Source: Paenarthrobacter nitroguajacolicus (GTDB taxonomy: Bacteria; Actinomycetota; Actinomycetes; Actinomycetales; Micrococcaceae). Taken from it: DNA of 64,000 nt. Location of the stretch: assembly GCF_007786235.1 (NCBI RefSeq), contig NZ_VNFK01000002.1, positions 186,001-250,000 on the forward strand, read 5' to 3'. Position 1 is the first letter of the stretch; each line of letters begins with the position of its first letter. The translations under genes and the position numbers were made by a program. The notes beneath the pieces were generated by a model. That model worked only from the letters and a program-made list of their open reading frames with translations, did no database searches and had not been told where the DNA came from. This document shows, in pieces, positions 1-10,671 of this stretch.

Positions 1-356
1 AGCCCGAGGGCGAGCTCGCAGCCGCCATCGACGATGCTTTCGGTTCGTTCGATGCCTTCCGCGCCCAGTTCAGCGCTGCCGCGCTGGGCCTGCAGGGTTC
101 CGGCTGGGCTTTCCTGGCCTACGAGCCCATCGGTGGCAACCTGCTCATCGAGCAGCTCTACGATCAGCAGGGCAACGTGGCCGTGGGCACAACCCCGCTG
201 CTGATGCTGGACATGTGGGAGCATGCTTTCTACCTGGACTACGTCAACGTCAAGGCCGACTACGTCAAGGCCTTCTGGAACATCGCCAACTGGGCAGACG
301 TTGCCAAGCGGTTCGAAGCTGCGCGCGCCAACGCCACGGGCCTCATCGTCCTGTAG
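1..356 (+). CDS. sodA: Superoxide dismutase (Mn/Fe), C-terminal part
   Basis: The gene is cut by the window edge; the frame is open from base 3 to a TAG at 354-356, giving about 117 residues. It ends with the Fe/Mn-SOD C-terminal domain. The signature [11 protein letters not shown] carries the Asp and His metal ligands, preceded by [10 protein letters not shown] and followed by [10 protein letters not shown]. The enzyme dismutates superoxide to oxygen and hydrogen peroxide in the cytoplasm. Mn versus Fe cannot be decided from this fragment. A strong hairpin lies about 70 bp downstream. Confidence 0.95.
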   Translation, partial: PEGELAAAIDDAFGSFDAFRAQFSAAALGLQGSGWAFLAYEPIGGNLLIEQLYDQQGNVAVGTTPLLMLDMWEHAFYLDYVNVKADYVKAFWNIANWADVAKRFEAARANATGLIVL

Positions 357-425
357 TTGGTGAGTTCCGGTTCACGCCGATGTAACAAAAGTCACTTTTT
401 GCGTGAAATGGGACCAAATGCTGGA

Positions 426-457
426 AAGCCTGCCTCCGCAGTTGCGGGGGCAGGCTT
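426..457 (+). terminator. Hairpin terminator after sodA
   Basis: A 14-bp stem (one G-U pair) with an AGTT loop: AAGCCTGCC...at 426-439 pairs with 444-457. It sits about 70 bp past the sodA stop and 170 bp before gap. There is no run of T after it, so either U-tract-independent termination or mRNA 3'-end protection is possible. Confidence 0.7.
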
Positions 458-1640
<1,183 letters not shown>

Positions 1641-1649
1641 GGTAGACAC

Positions 1650-2876
1650 ATGACATCTCACACCCTCAACGAACTCATCGCTGAAGGTGTCCGCGGGCGG
1701 TACATTCTGGTCAGAAGTGACTTGAATGTGCCGCTCGACGGCTCTACAGTGACTGACGATGGCCGCATCAAAGCGTCCCTTCCGGTCCTCAAGAAGCTCT
1801 CGGACGCCGGTGCCCGTGTGCTCGTAACAGCCCACCTGGGACGCCCCAAAGGTGCCCCTGAAGACAAGTACTCATTGAAGCCCGCCGCTGCCCGCCTGGC
1901 AGAACTCGCGGACTTCAAAGTCCAGCTCGCCGAAGATACGGTGGGTGCCTCCGCAAAGGAGCTTGCCGGGGCACTGCAGGACGGCGAAGTACTCGTCCTG
2001 GAGAACGTTCGCTTTGATGCCCGCGAAACCAGCAAGGACGACGCCGAGCGCGGCGCCTTCGCTGACGAACTGGTGGCCCTCACGGGAAGCAACGGCGCGT
2101 TCGTGGACGATGCTTTCGGCGCTGTCCACCGCAAACACGCCAGTGTCTATGACGTCGCCACCCGGCTGCCGTCATACCTTGGCGATCTCGTACACACCGA
2201 GGTGGAAGTTCTCCGGAAGCTCACCACGGACACGCAACGTCCCTACGTTGTGGTCCTTGGCGGTTCCAAGGTCTCCGACAAGCTGGCCGTCATCGACAAC
2301 TTGCTGGGCAAGGCCGACACCATCCTTGTCGGCGGCGGCATGCTGTTCACCTTCCTCGCCGCTGCCGGACACAAAGTGGCAGGCAGCCTCCTGGAAGAAG
2401 ACCAGATCCCCGTCGTCCAGGACTACCTCAAGCGGGCTTCTGCCGCAGGCACCTCCTTTGTCATCCCCACGGATGTGGTGGTCGCCAGCCGTTTCGCGGC
2501 CGATGCTGAGCATGAGGTGGTCAAGGCGGATGCCATTGAGGACAGCGCCTTCGGTGCTTCCGGCATTGGCCTGGACATTGGCCCCGAATCGGCGTCCGCC
2601 TTTGCGGCTCAGATTGAAGGCGCCAAGACAGTCTTCTGGAACGGCCCCATGGGCGTTTTCGAATTCGAAGCGTTCGCCAATGGCACCCGGGCCATCGCCC
2701 AGGCGCTGACGGACACCGTGGCCTTCACGGTGGTCGGCGGCGGCGATTCCGCAGCGGCCGTTCGAACCCTCGGCTTCGAGGACTCGCAGTTCGGCCACAT
2801 TTCCACCGGTGGTGGCGCCAGCTTGGAATACCTTGAAGGCAAGGAACTTCCCGGCCTCAGCGTCCTGGACCGCTAA
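1650..2876 (+). CDS. pgk: Phosphoglycerate kinase
   Basis: Transfers the acyl phosphate of 1,3-bisphosphoglycerate to ADP, giving ATP and 3-phosphoglycerate. The 408-residue length is typical. The N-terminal substrate motif RSDLNVP is at residues 22-28, AHLGRPKG follows near 60, and the C-terminal domain carries [10 protein letters not shown] and the nucleotide loop GGGDSAAAV. The ATG start lies 9 bp after the gap stop, with only a weak purine stretch before it, consistent with coupled translation. A perfect 14-bp hairpin follows the stop, before tpiA. Confidence 0.98.
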   Translation: MTSHTLNELIAEGVRGRYILVRSDLNVPLDGSTVTDDGRIKASLPVLKKLSDAGARVLVTAHLGRPKGAPEDKYSLKPAAARLAELADFKVQLAEDTVGASAKELAGALQDGEVLVLENVRFDARETSKDDAERGAFADELVALTGSNGAFVDDAFGAVHRKHASVYDVATRLPSYLGDLVHTEVEVLRKLTTDTQRPYVVVLGGSKVSDKLAVIDNLLGKADTILVGGGMLFTFLAAAGHKVAGSLLEEDQIPVVQDYLKRASAAGTSFVIPTDVVVASRFAADAEHEVVKADAIEDSAFGASGIGLDIGPESASAFAAQIEGAKTVFWNGPMGVFEFEAFANGTRAIAQALTDTVAFTVVGGGDSAAAVRTLGFEDSQFGHISTGGGASLEYLEGKELPGLSVLDR

Positions 2877-2885
2877 GCATCACAC

Positions 2886-2919
2886 CGGCCGGCAGGACGC
2901 TCACACGTCCTGCCGGCCG
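2886..2919 (+). other. Intercistronic hairpin between pgk and tpiA
   Basis: A perfect 14-bp stem, CGGCCGGCAGGACG at 2886-2899 with its complement at 2906-2919 and a CTCACA loop. No T-run follows, and tpiA starts 32 bp later. It may be a partial terminator or an mRNA processing or stabilising element that lowers tpiA-secG expression relative to gap-pgk. This is inference from structure only. Confidence 0.6.
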
Positions 2920-2951
2920 TTCCATATTTCAACGCATTCTTTGGAGTTCAT

Positions 2952-3767
2952 GTGACTACCTCTGCCAACGGCAACTTTGTCCGCAAACCCTTCATCGCCG
3001 GCAACTGGAAGATGAACATGGACCACGTCCAGGGCATCACGTTGCTGCAGAAGCTCGCCTGGACCTTGTCCGACGCCAAGCACGACTACAAGCGTGTCGA
3101 GGTTGCTGTCTTCCCTCCGTTCACCGATCTCCGCGGCGTCCAGACACTGGTACAGGGCGACGAACTGGAAGTTGTGTACGGCGGCCAGGACCTGTCCCAG
3201 TTCGACTCCGGCGCTTACACCGGCGACATCTCCGGACAGTTCCTTAGCAAGCTGGGCTGCGCCTACGTCCTGGTGGGCCACAGTGAGCGTCGCACCATCC
3301 ACAATGAATCGGACGATGTTCTGAACGCCAAGGTCAAAGCTGGCTTCCGTCACGGGGTCACCCCGGTTCTCTGCGTGGGCGAAGGCTTGGAGATCCGCCA
3401 AGCAGGCACACACGTCGATCACACGCTGGCTCAGTTGCGTGCCGGCGTTGAAGGCCTCACGGCAGAGCAGGCAGCCGAACTCGTGGTTGCCTATGAGCCT
3501 GTCTGGGCCATTGGTACAGGAGAGGTAGCCGGCCCCGACGATGCACAGGAAATGTGCGCCGCCATCCGTGCCGAACTTAGCGAGCTCTTTGATGAGTCCG
3601 TTGCCGCCAGGACGCGCCTGCTTTACGGCGGCTCGGTCAAGGCCAACAACGCTGCCGCCATTATGGCCGAAACCGACGTAGATGGATTGCTTGTGGGTGG
3701 CGCCAGCCTGGACCCCGCCGAGTTTGCTAACATTGTCAGGTTCGAGAGCCACCTCGTCACGGACTAG
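2952..3767 (+). CDS. tpiA: Triosephosphate isomerase
   Basis: Interconverts dihydroxyacetone phosphate and glyceraldehyde 3-phosphate. The 271-residue TIM barrel has NWKMN with catalytic Lys20, VGHSERR with His110, [11 protein letters not shown] with catalytic Glu182, and the phosphate loop GGSVKANN. A short N-terminal extension precedes [11 protein letters not shown]. The GTG start has GGAG six bases upstream. It is third in the glycolytic run, 75 bp after pgk, with secG 36 bp further on. Confidence 0.98.
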   Translation: MTTSANGNFVRKPFIAGNWKMNMDHVQGITLLQKLAWTLSDAKHDYKRVEVAVFPPFTDLRGVQTLVQGDELEVVYGGQDLSQFDSGAYTGDISGQFLSKLGCAYVLVGHSERRTIHNESDDVLNAKVKAGFRHGVTPVLCVGEGLEIRQAGTHVDHTLAQLRAGVEGLTAEQAAELVVAYEPVWAIGTGEVAGPDDAQEMCAAIRAELSELFDESVAARTRLLYGGSVKANNAAAIMAETDVDGLLVGGASLDPAEFANIVRFESHLVTD

Positions 3768-3803
3768 TCCGGCTCCCGTTTTCCGCTTCTTCGAAAGGCC
3801 GTC

Positions 3804-4061
3804 GTGGACGTTCTTCAAGTCATTCTGCAGATCCTGCTGGGCATCACCAGCCTTCTGCTGACGCTGCTCATCCTCCTGCACAAGGGACGTGGCGGCGGTT
3901 TGTCCGACATGTTCGGTGGCGGAATGAGCTCCGGATTGAGTTCGTCCGGCGTAGCCGAGCGCAACCTGAACCGCTTCACCATCATTCTTGGTATTACGTG
4001 GGGCGCAGTCATCATCGGCTTGGGCCTGATCATGCGCTTCACGTCGGGTGGCGACTCCTAG
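3804..4061 (+). CDS. secG: Protein translocase subunit SecG
   Basis: Small accessory subunit of the SecYEG membrane channel. The 85-residue protein has two hydrophobic segments (about residues 1-22 and 54-78). A Gly/Ser-rich loop (GRGGGLSDMFGGGMSSG) carrying the typical SecG LSDMFG motif links them. GTG start with GAAAGG upstream. Its place after tpiA is common in actinobacteria. A strong terminator 12 bp after the stop ends the operon. Confidence 0.93.
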   Translation: MDVLQVILQILLGITSLLLTLLILLHKGRGGGLSDMFGGGMSSGLSSSGVAERNLNRFTIILGITWGAVIIGLGLIMRFTSGGDS

Positions 4062-4073
4062 TCGTCCCCGGCT

Positions 4074-4107
4074 GGGGAGGCTCCTCGAAGGGGCCTCCCC
4101 ATTTTTT
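4074..4107 (+). terminator. Terminator of gap-pgk-tpiA-secG
   Basis: The 8-bp stem GGGGAGGC/GCCTCCCC with a 10-11-base loop is followed by ATTTTTT at 4101-4107. This is a canonical intrinsic terminator directly after secG. Confidence 0.88.
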
Positions 4108-4112
4108 CTGCT

Positions 4113-4201
4113 CGGCGGCACCAATCACTAGTGCCGCCGTCGAACCTCCCGCATTAGACTGGCCCTGTTGGCCGTAAGGCCCACGGGCCGTGACGGCCAA
4201 C
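4113..4201 (+). promoter_or_regulatory. rbpA promoter/leader with two hairpins
   Basis: An inverted repeat CGGCGGCAC-N9-GTGCCGCCG (4113-4139) follows the secG terminator. A possible -10 box TAGACT lies at 4155-4160 without a recognisable -35. If transcription starts near 4167, the RNA begins with a compound hairpin: a 9-bp outer stem 4167-4175/4193-4201 and an inner GGCCC/GGGCC stem, ending 24 bases before the rbpA ATG. The promoter is a guess; the inverted repeats are read directly. Confidence 0.4.
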
Positions 4202-4225
4202 CACCGAGTCGCTAGGGGTTCGAAA

Positions 4226-4621
4226 ATGGTTCATGGCACGCCTGGTTACCGCGGCACCCGCGTTGGGGTAGCCCTCGGATCCGCTCCCAGAAATCAAAGC
4301 GACCACGGCGAAGGTGAACAATTGCCGCGTATTCGTGTCCCCTATTGGTGCGCCAAGGGACACGAAACGCGGCTCGTTTTTCTTAAGCTGCCGGATGACC
4401 AGCTTCCCAAGACCTGGGACTGCCCTAAATGCGGCTTGCCGGCTTCACGGGATCCCGGTCACCCTGCGGAACCAAGACCCGAAGACGAACTCTTCAAATC
4501 CCACCTGGATTACGTTAAAGAAAGACGCTCCAGCCAAGACGCCGAAGTTGTCCTGGCTGGAGCGCTGGAGCGGCTACGCGCCCGCGGGGTCCTTCCGGAC
4601 CAGCTGCTGGGGGACGCGTGA
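4226..4621 (+). CDS. rbpA: RNA polymerase-binding protein RbpA
   Basis: Actinobacterial transcription factor that binds RNA polymerase and the principal sigma factor and helps open-complex formation. The 131-residue form reads MVHGTPGYRGTRVG at the N terminus, as in Micrococcales relatives. A core follows with CxxGHE (YWCAKGHETRLVF) and CPKCG, resembling a zinc-type fold. The sigma-interacting tail has the conserved SHLDYVKERRS. The ATG at 4226 is chosen over a GTG at 4190 because AGGGG lies 7 bases before it and the GTG falls in the leader hairpin. The last 48 bp overlap the convergent pgl gene. Confidence 0.88.
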   Translation: MVHGTPGYRGTRVGVALGSAPRNQSDHGEGEQLPRIRVPYWCAKGHETRLVFLKLPDDQLPKTWDCPKCGLPASRDPGHPAEPRPEDELFKSHLDYVKERRSSQDAEVVLAGALERLRARGVLPDQLLGDA

Positions 4622-5392
4622 GGCCGCATTCTCGTCAATAAGCCACAGGGTCCTCGCCCGGCCGGCGGGACCAGCTGCCGGCACCTGAACGGGGTTGGCA
4701 CCTGCAAGGGCAAGGCCAACGGCACCCGCCTTGTCTTCACCGGCAACAACCATCCAAATTTCCTGGGCGGTGTTGATGGCCGGCAGGGTCAAGGAAATAC
4801 GCGACGGCGGCGGCTTGGGTGAGTTTTCGACGCCCACCACGGTGCGTTCTTTCTCCCGAATGCCGGCCTGCTCCGGGAAGAGCGACGCCACGTGGGCGTC
4901 CGGACCTACGCCAAGAAGCAGGATGTCGAAGCGGGGCAGCTTGCCGGGCTGCTCCGGCCTGTCATCAGACATGTCCGCGGCGTGCTCAGCCTGGGCTGCG
5001 GCTTTGAGTTCTTCGGCGTAGGCAGCAGCTGCATCCTCCGCGGTGGAGAACTCGTCGGCCGAACCAGGTTCGTGAACCCGTGCGGGATCAACAGACAAGT
5101 GGGCCAGCAAGGCCTGGTGTGCTTGGCGGGTGTTCCTGTCGTCGCTGTCAGCGGCGACGAACCGCTCGTCACCCCACCAGAAGTTGACCTTCGACCAGTC
5201 GACTGCAGGTGCGGCGGCAGAGTCGGCCACCGCCTTCAGCGTTCCAATGCCTACGGTTCCGCCGGTGAGGACCACCGTGGCTTCGCCGTGCTTGTCCTGG
5301 ACATCCACGAGCTTGGTGATGAGACGGGCTGCAATCGCGGCCATCAACACCTTGGAGTCGGGGTGGATGCTTACTCTTGGCTCAGCGTGCAC
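4574..5392 (-). CDS. pgl: 6-phosphogluconolactonase
   Basis: Hydrolyses 6-phosphogluconolactone, the second step of the oxidative pentose-phosphate pathway. The 272-residue protein has the SugarP isomerase/DevB fold. Visible motifs are VLTGGTVG near residue 42, WWGDERFVAADSDDRN near 73-88, and the lactonase loop LLGVGPDAHVASLFP. It is last in the minus-strand tkt-tal-pgi-zwf-opcA-pgl operon. Its GTG start overlaps the opcA end by 11 bp, so translation is probably coupled. Its 3' end overlaps rbpA by 48 bp in the opposite direction. Confidence 0.93.
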   Translation of the reverse strand: MHAEPRVSIHPDSKVLMAAIAARLITKLVDVQDKHGEATVVLTGGTVGIGTLKAVADSAAAPAVDWSKVNFWWGDERFVAADSDDRNTRQAHQALLAHLSVDPARVHEPGSADEFSTAEDAAAAYAEELKAAAQAEHAADMSDDRPEQPGKLPRFDILLLGVGPDAHVASLFPEQAGIREKERTVVGVENSPKPPPSRISLTLPAINTAQEIWMVVAGEDKAGAVGLALAGANPVQVPAAGPAGRARTLWLIDENAASRVPQQLVRKDPAGA

Positions 5393-6323
5393 TTGTCTGG
5401 ACTCTCCTCTGGCTGGTAAGTGGAAGTCCCATCGTAATCACTTCTCCGAAGACTTCGTCGGGGTCCAGCCGCCGGAGTTCCTCGGCCAGGCAGTCCTTAA
5501 GGCTGCGCCGGGGGAGGGTGATGCGCTGCGCGGGTTGTCCTGGCTGGGTCAGCTCGGCCACGGACAAGCCGGGTCGGAAGAGCTGCACATCGCCGCTGGC
5601 GCGGGTGAGGCGCACGCGGCGGATACCGGTACCCGCCGGGTCTGCCACGATCGTGACGGGAGCCTGCAGGGCAAGGCTCAACCAGGCGGCGAGGAGCAAT
5701 GTACTGGGTGAGTCCGATGCGCCTTCGACGGCCACCGCCGAAACCGGGTCGCCGTCAACCTGGTCGAAGACAGCTGCGAGCTGCATGCGCCAGTTGGTCA
5801 GGCGGGTCCAGGCAAGATCGGTATCGCCGGCCTTGTACGTTGCACGAATGTTCTCAAGAGCACGTCGGGGGTCCGGCTCGTTCGCGGAGTCCGTGATGCG
5901 GCGGTGCGCAATGCGGCCGATGGAAGTTTCGCAGGCACTTTCCGGGGCACCGTGCGGCCACCAGGCTACGATCGGTGCATCCGGAAGCAGAAGTGCCGCC
6001 ACCAGCGATTCGCTCTCGTGGGCCATATGCCCGTGGCCGCGCAGGACGATGACCTCGGAAGCACCGGCGTCACCTCCAACACGGATCTGCGCGTCCAGGC
6101 GGTCCGGACCTTCGACGCCTGCGTCGGCAAGCACAATGATCCTGCACGGGTGTTCCCGGCTGGCTTCATTAGCCGCCTCGATTGCTTCCTCTTCCTGCCC
6201 GGACTTGGTCACCACCACTAGGGTCAACACTCGGCCCAACGCGATGACACCGCCTTGTTCGCGCAGCGACATGATCTTCTTGGAGACCTTGGAAGTAGTG
6301 GTATCTGGAAGATCTACAATCAT
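5382..6323 (-). CDS. opcA: Glucose-6-phosphate dehydrogenase assembly protein OpcA
   Basis: OpcA-family proteins accompany zwf in cyanobacteria and actinobacteria and are needed for full G6PDH assembly or activity. The 313 residues start MIVDLPDTTTSKVSKKI, the family's conserved opening, followed by RVLTLVVVT, PCRIIVLAD and the central WWPHGAPESAC block. No enzyme motif is evident. It overlaps zwf by 4 bp (ATGA) and pgl by 11 bp, a tight translational chain fitting stoichiometric production with Zwf. Confidence 0.93.
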   Translation of the reverse strand: MIVDLPDTTTSKVSKKIMSLREQGGVIALGRVLTLVVVTKSGQEEEAIEAANEASREHPCRIIVLADAGVEGPDRLDAQIRVGGDAGASEVIVLRGHGHMAHESESLVAALLLPDAPIVAWWPHGAPESACETSIGRIAHRRITDSANEPDPRRALENIRATYKAGDTDLAWTRLTNWRMQLAAVFDQVDGDPVSAVAVEGASDSPSTLLLAAWLSLALQAPVTIVADPAGTGIRRVRLTRASGDVQLFRPGLSVAELTQPGQPAQRITLPRRSLKDCLAEELRRLDPDEVFGEVITMGLPLTSQRRVQTSAR

Positions 6324-7876
6324 GGCCTTCTCCAGGTTCGTCCGTCGCGGGCCAGCAGGGCGTCGGCCGAAGCCGGACCCCAGCTGCCGGGTGCGTAAGG
6401 TTGTGGTTGTTCTTCCAGCCCGGCCCAGTATTCCTCGAACGGGTCAAGGATCTTCCAGGACAGCTCCACTTCCTGGTGACGCGGGAAGAGCGGGGGTTCG
6501 CCCAGGAGTACATCCAGGATGAGGCGTTCATAGGCTTCGGGGCTGGACTCGGTGAAGGAGTGGCCGTAGCCGAAGTCCATGGTGACATCGCGGACTTCCA
6601 TCTGCGTGCCCGGAACCTTGGACCCGAACCGGATCGTGGCGCCCTCGTCGGGCTGGACACGGATCACCACGGCATTCTGGCCGAAGTCGTCCTCGCCGTG
6701 ATCACGGAACAGCAGGTTGGGTGCCCTCTTGAAGACCACCGCGATCTCTGTAACGCGGCGGCCAAGGCGCTTACCGGCCCGCAGGTAGAACGGCACACCA
6801 TTCCAGCGGCGGGTATTGATATCCACCCGGATCGCGGCGTACGTCTCGGTCTTGGAGTCAGCCGGGATACCGTCCTCGTCCAGGTAGCCCAGGACTTCCT
6901 CGCCGCCCTGCCAGCCACCAGTGAACTGACCACGTGCGGAGTGAGTGGAGAGGTCCTCGGGCAACTTGACCGCAGCCAGAACTTTTTCCTTCTCCGCCCG
7001 CAAGTCATCGGCGTTAAAGGAAATGGGTTCTTCCATCGCCGTCAACGCGAGCAACTGCAGGAGGTGGTTCTGGATCACGTCACGGGCCGCGCCCACACCG
7101 TCGTAGTAGCCTGCGCGCCCGCCGGTGCCGATGTCTTCGGCCATGGTGATCTGGACGTGGTCCACGTAGTTGGCGTTCCAGAGGGGTTCGAACAACTGGT
7201 TCGCGAAACGAAGCGCGAGGATGTTCTGCACCGTTTCCTTACCCAGGTAGTGATCGATCCTGAACACCGCATCGGCAGGGAACACGGACTCCACAATGTC
7301 GTTGAGCTGCCGGGCGGACTCGAGGTCGTGTCCGAACGGCTTCTCAATGACCACGCGACGCCACTGCCCGGGCTTGGCCTGTGCCAGGCCGTGCTTGGAC
7401 AGCTGACGACAGACTTGCTCGAACGCCTTGGGCGGGATGGACAGGTAGAAGCCATGATTGCCGCGCGTGCCGCGGGTTTCGTCCAGCTCATCCAGGACAT
7501 CTCCGAGGCGCTCGAAAGCGTCGTCGTCGTCGAACTCGCCCTGGACAAAGCGGATACCGGAAGCAAGCTGCTCCCAGACCGCTTCATCGAATTTCGTCCG
7601 GGCGTGGGCCTTGACGTTCTCCTTGACCTCAGCGGCAAATTCCGCGTTGTCCCACTCGCGGCGGCCGAAACCCACCAAAGCGAAGCTGGGAGGAAGGAGA
7701 CCACGGTTCGCGAGGTCATAGACCGCGGGCATGAGCTTCTTACGGGCGAGGTCGCCGGTGACTCCGAAGAACACCAACGACGATGGCCCGGCAATGCGGT
7801 TCAGGCGCCGGTCCCGCGGATCCCGCAATGGGTTCCGCAGGCCGGCGTTCTTCCTGCCGTTTTCAGTTTCTGGCAT
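6320..7876 (-). CDS. zwf: Glucose-6-phosphate 1-dehydrogenase
   Basis: Oxidises glucose 6-phosphate to 6-phosphogluconolactone with NADP, the entry to the oxidative pentose-phosphate branch. The 518 residues include the nucleotide motif FGVTGDLARKKLMPA at about 37-51 and the active-site signature RIDHYLGKE near 205-213. The C-terminal domain matches the family. The ATG start is preceded by the pgi stop, 15 bp away. It is followed by opcA with a 4-bp overlap. Confidence 0.97.
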   Translation of the reverse strand: MPETENGRKNAGLRNPLRDPRDRRLNRIAGPSSLVFFGVTGDLARKKLMPAVYDLANRGLLPPSFALVGFGRREWDNAEFAAEVKENVKAHARTKFDEAVWEQLASGIRFVQGEFDDDDAFERLGDVLDELDETRGTRGNHGFYLSIPPKAFEQVCRQLSKHGLAQAKPGQWRRVVIEKPFGHDLESARQLNDIVESVFPADAVFRIDHYLGKETVQNILALRFANQLFEPLWNANYVDHVQITMAEDIGTGGRAGYYDGVGAARDVIQNHLLQLLALTAMEEPISFNADDLRAEKEKVLAAVKLPEDLSTHSARGQFTGGWQGGEEVLGYLDEDGIPADSKTETYAAIRVDINTRRWNGVPFYLRAGKRLGRRVTEIAVVFKRAPNLLFRDHGEDDFGQNAVVIRVQPDEGATIRFGSKVPGTQMEVRDVTMDFGYGHSFTESSPEAYERLILDVLLGEPPLFPRHQEVELSWKILDPFEEYWAGLEEQPQPYAPGSWGPASADALLARDGRTWRRP

Positions 7877-7891
7877 GTTTGGTTCTGTGCC

Positions 7892-9523
7892 TTAGCTTTC
7901 GAGTGCGCTGGCCTGGCCGGCCAACGCAGCGACGACTTCCTGGAGTTGGGCTACGCCGGCAGCACGGTCGGTGAGGTGCAGGCGCAACACGGGGCGGCCA
8001 TGGCCTTCCAGGACCTGGGCATCGCCCGAGGCCTGCGCGGCAATGAGCTGACCGAAGGTGAAAGGGCGCTCCGGGATGGCCAGATCGGTGGACGATGCAG
8101 CGGTGATCTGCAGGAACACCCCAATGGCCGGTCCACCCTTGTGGAACTGCCCGGTGGAGTGCAGGAACCGGGGGCCCCAGCCGAAGGTCACCGGACGGCC
8201 ACTGACAGCGGCGAGTTCGTCGCGAATTCCTTCGAGCGGAGCGTGCGAAATGCGGTCAAGGTAAGCCTGGACGCTTAAGTAGCCATCCGTGCCGAGCTGG
8301 CCGAGGAGCGCCTGCACGGCTTCCGATGCAGTTGACGCTGAGCCGAGCCACTCGCCACCGCGTACTTCAACGGCACCATCCGTGAAGGCTGCGGGAGTGG
8401 GTTCCGGCCGGGCGTCCAACAAGCCACGGGCAGCCACCTTCGCGGCCTCGACGTCTGGCTGGTCGAACGGGTTGATGCCCAGCAGGCGACCGGCGACTGC
8501 CGTGGCGAATTCCCAGACGAACATCTGGGAGGGCAGCCCACCGGCGATGGCAACCTCGTTTTCGCGAAGTTCGACGTCGGCATCCGCACTTACCAGCCGA
8601 ACCACCAGGACGTCGTCGGCTCCGTTGAGGGCCTCCGGGGACTCCGGGCCGGCCACGACCGGAAGAACACCGGTACCGAGTTTGCCGGTGGATTCCGCGA
8701 TGAGCTGCTCGGCCCAGTCGGCGAAGCCCACAATGCCCGAACCATCCTCGGCGATGACGATCTTGTTGCGCAGCGGGTTGGTACCACCCAAGGCAATGCC
8801 CAGGGCAAGGCCGATGTTGTCAGTGGAGTCCTCGTTGAGGATCTCCGCAGCCTCTTCCGCTTCATCCAGGAATGCCTGGATGTCCACGCCGGCCAGCCCG
8901 CAAGGTACCAAACCGAAAGCAGTGAGTGCCGAGAAGCGTCCGCCGACGTTGGGGTCGGCGTTGAACACTGCACGGTAGCCGGCTTCGCGGGATGCCTTGT
9001 CCAGCGGAGACCCGGGGTCCGTGACGATGACGATGCGGCTCTTGGCGTCGATACCGGCGTCGTTGAACGCCTTTTCGAAGACCCGTCGTTGCGAGTCGGT
9101 CTCCACAGTGGAGCCGGACTTGGAGGAAACGACGATTGCCGTCTCCGCCAACCGGTCTGCCAGAGCAGCACTGACCTGTTCAGGATCGGTGCTGTCCAGC
9201 ACAGTCAGCTCGACGCCGGCGGTACCCGCAATAACCTCCGGTGCCAGGGACGATCCACCCATGCCGCACAGGACAATGCGTGAAACGCCTTCGGCGCGAA
9301 GGGCATCGCGAAGCTCCAGGATCCCGTCGACCAAGGGCTGGGACACTGTTGCGGCCTCAACCCAGCCAAGGCGGATCGCTGACTCGGACTCCGCGTCAGG
9401 GCCCCACAGCGTGTGGTCCTTGGCGAAGATTCGGGTGGCGATCTTCTCTTCGACCAAGCCGTCAATGTGTTCTGCGATGGCCTGCTGGGCGGCACCGCTG
9501 GCGTCGTAGCTGATAGTGCTCAT
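7892..9523 (-). CDS. pgi: Glucose-6-phosphate isomerase (actinobacterial, SIS type)
   Basis: Interconverts glucose 6-phosphate and fructose 6-phosphate. The 543-residue protein has the SIS-fold phosphate loops GGSSLAPEV near residue 110 and SSKSGSTVET near 153. NVGGRFSALTAFGLVP near 190-205 matches the isomerase signature. It resembles the isomerase half of transaldolase-isomerase fusion proteins rather than the E. coli enzyme. It lies 6 bp downstream of tal, so the two are adjacent but unfused. Isomerase activity is inferred from motifs. Confidence 0.9.
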   Translation of the reverse strand: MSTISYDASGAAQQAIAEHIDGLVEEKIATRIFAKDHTLWGPDAESESAIRLGWVEAATVSQPLVDGILELRDALRAEGVSRIVLCGMGGSSLAPEVIAGTAGVELTVLDSTDPEQVSAALADRLAETAIVVSSKSGSTVETDSQRRVFEKAFNDAGIDAKSRIVIVTDPGSPLDKASREAGYRAVFNADPNVGGRFSALTAFGLVPCGLAGVDIQAFLDEAEEAAEILNEDSTDNIGLALGIALGGTNPLRNKIVIAEDGSGIVGFADWAEQLIAESTGKLGTGVLPVVAGPESPEALNGADDVLVVRLVSADADVELRENEVAIAGGLPSQMFVWEFATAVAGRLLGINPFDQPDVEAAKVAARGLLDARPEPTPAAFTDGAVEVRGGEWLGSASTASEAVQALLGQLGTDGYLSVQAYLDRISHAPLEGIRDELAAVSGRPVTFGWGPRFLHSTGQFHKGGPAIGVFLQITAASSTDLAIPERPFTFGQLIAAQASGDAQVLEGHGRPVLRLHLTDRAAGVAQLQEVVAALAGQASALES

Positions 9524-9529
9524 AGTGGG

Positions 9530-10648
9530 TTAGGAAGCCTTCCGTGCGGTGACGAGTGCGCCTTCGACGTCGGCGAGGAGTTCCTTCCAGGAGCCCACGA
9601 ACTTCTCGAGGCCTTCGGTCTCGAGGAGGGTGACGACGTCGTTGTAGGAGACACCGAGCGCTTCGAGGGCGTTGAGGGTCTCGTTTGCTTCGTCGTAAGT
9701 GCCCGTGATGGTGTCACCGGTGACCACGCCGTGGTCGAAGGTGGCGTCGAGCGTCTTCTCCGGCATGGTGTTGACCACGCCTGCTGCAACGAGTTCCGTC
9801 ACGTAGAGGGTGTCCGGGTAGGCCGGGTCCTTCACGCCGGTGGAGGCCCAGAGCGGACGCTGCGGGAGGGCGCCGGCTTCGGCCAAGACCGACCATCGTT
9901 CGGTGGAGAAGAGTTCTTCGTAGACCTGGTAAGCCAGGCGTGCGTTCGCGACGCCGGCCTTGCCCTTCAGTGCCTTCGCTTCATCGGTGCCGATGGCGTC
10001 AAGGCGCTTATCGATCTCGGAGTCCACGCGGGAGACGAAGAACGAAGCCACGGAGTGGATCTTGGAGAGGTCGTGGCCGTTCTCCTTGGCCTGCTCAAGG
10101 CCGGACTGGAATGCATTGATGACTGCGCGGTAGCGCTCCAGGGAGAAGATCAGGGTCACGTTGACGCTGATGCCCTCGGCCAAGGTGGCCGTGATGGCTT
10201 CAAGGCCCTCCAGGGTTGCCGGGATCTTGATGTGGACGTTGTCCTTGTTGACCTTGGCGTAGAGGTGCTTGGCCTCGGCGATGGTGCCGGCGGTGTCCCA
10301 AGCCAAGCGGGGATCAACCTCGATGGAGACGCGGCCGTCCACGCCATGGGTGGCTGCAGCGATGGGCGCGAAGAGGTCGCAGGCGTCTGCAACGTCGGTG
10401 GTGGTGATCTCGAAGATCGTCTCTTCGACACTGGCGCCCGCCGCAGCCTGGGCTGCAATGGTGGCGTCGTAGTCCGTGCCGGAGGTGATGGCGGCGTGGA
10501 AGATCGACGGGTTGGTGGTTACACCAACAACGCTCTTCTCGTCGATGAGCTTCTGCAGGGTGCCGGTCTCCAGACGGTTGCGGGAGAGGTCATCGAGCCA
10601 GATCGAAACGCCGGCGTCGGAAAGCTGCTGCGTGGGAGTTGTAGACAT
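9530..10648 (-). CDS. tal: Transaldolase
   Basis: Moves a dihydroxyacetone unit between sedoheptulose 7-phosphate and glyceraldehyde 3-phosphate in the non-oxidative pentose-phosphate branch. The 372 residues begin [13 protein letters not shown], followed by SIWLDDLSR and [11 protein letters not shown]. The Schiff-base Lys lies in VHIKIPAT and the NVTLIFS strand follows. The ATG with a clear AGGAG upstream is preferred; the frame stays open further upstream, but that stretch overlaps tkt and reads as noise. It sits 23 bp after tkt. Confidence 0.96.
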   Translation of the reverse strand: MSTTPTQQLSDAGVSIWLDDLSRNRLETGTLQKLIDEKSVVGVTTNPSIFHAAITSGTDYDATIAAQAAAGASVEETIFEITTTDVADACDLFAPIAAATHGVDGRVSIEVDPRLAWDTAGTIAEAKHLYAKVNKDNVHIKIPATLEGLEAITATLAEGISVNVTLIFSLERYRAVINAFQSGLEQAKENGHDLSKIHSVASFFVSRVDSEIDKRLDAIGTDEAKALKGKAGVANARLAYQVYEELFSTERWSVLAEAGALPQRPLWASTGVKDPAYPDTLYVTELVAAGVVNTMPEKTLDATFDHGVVTGDTITGTYDEANETLNALEALGVSYNDVVTLLETEGLEKFVGSWKELLADVEGALVTARKAS

Positions 10649-10671
10649 GTGTTTTCTCCTGTTGTGGGGGA

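Noticed and set aside
6401..8278. Open frame of 625 codons antisense to zwf and pgi
   Set aside because: Spans two real genes and their junction; Gly/Val/Asp-rich codon-bias shadow.
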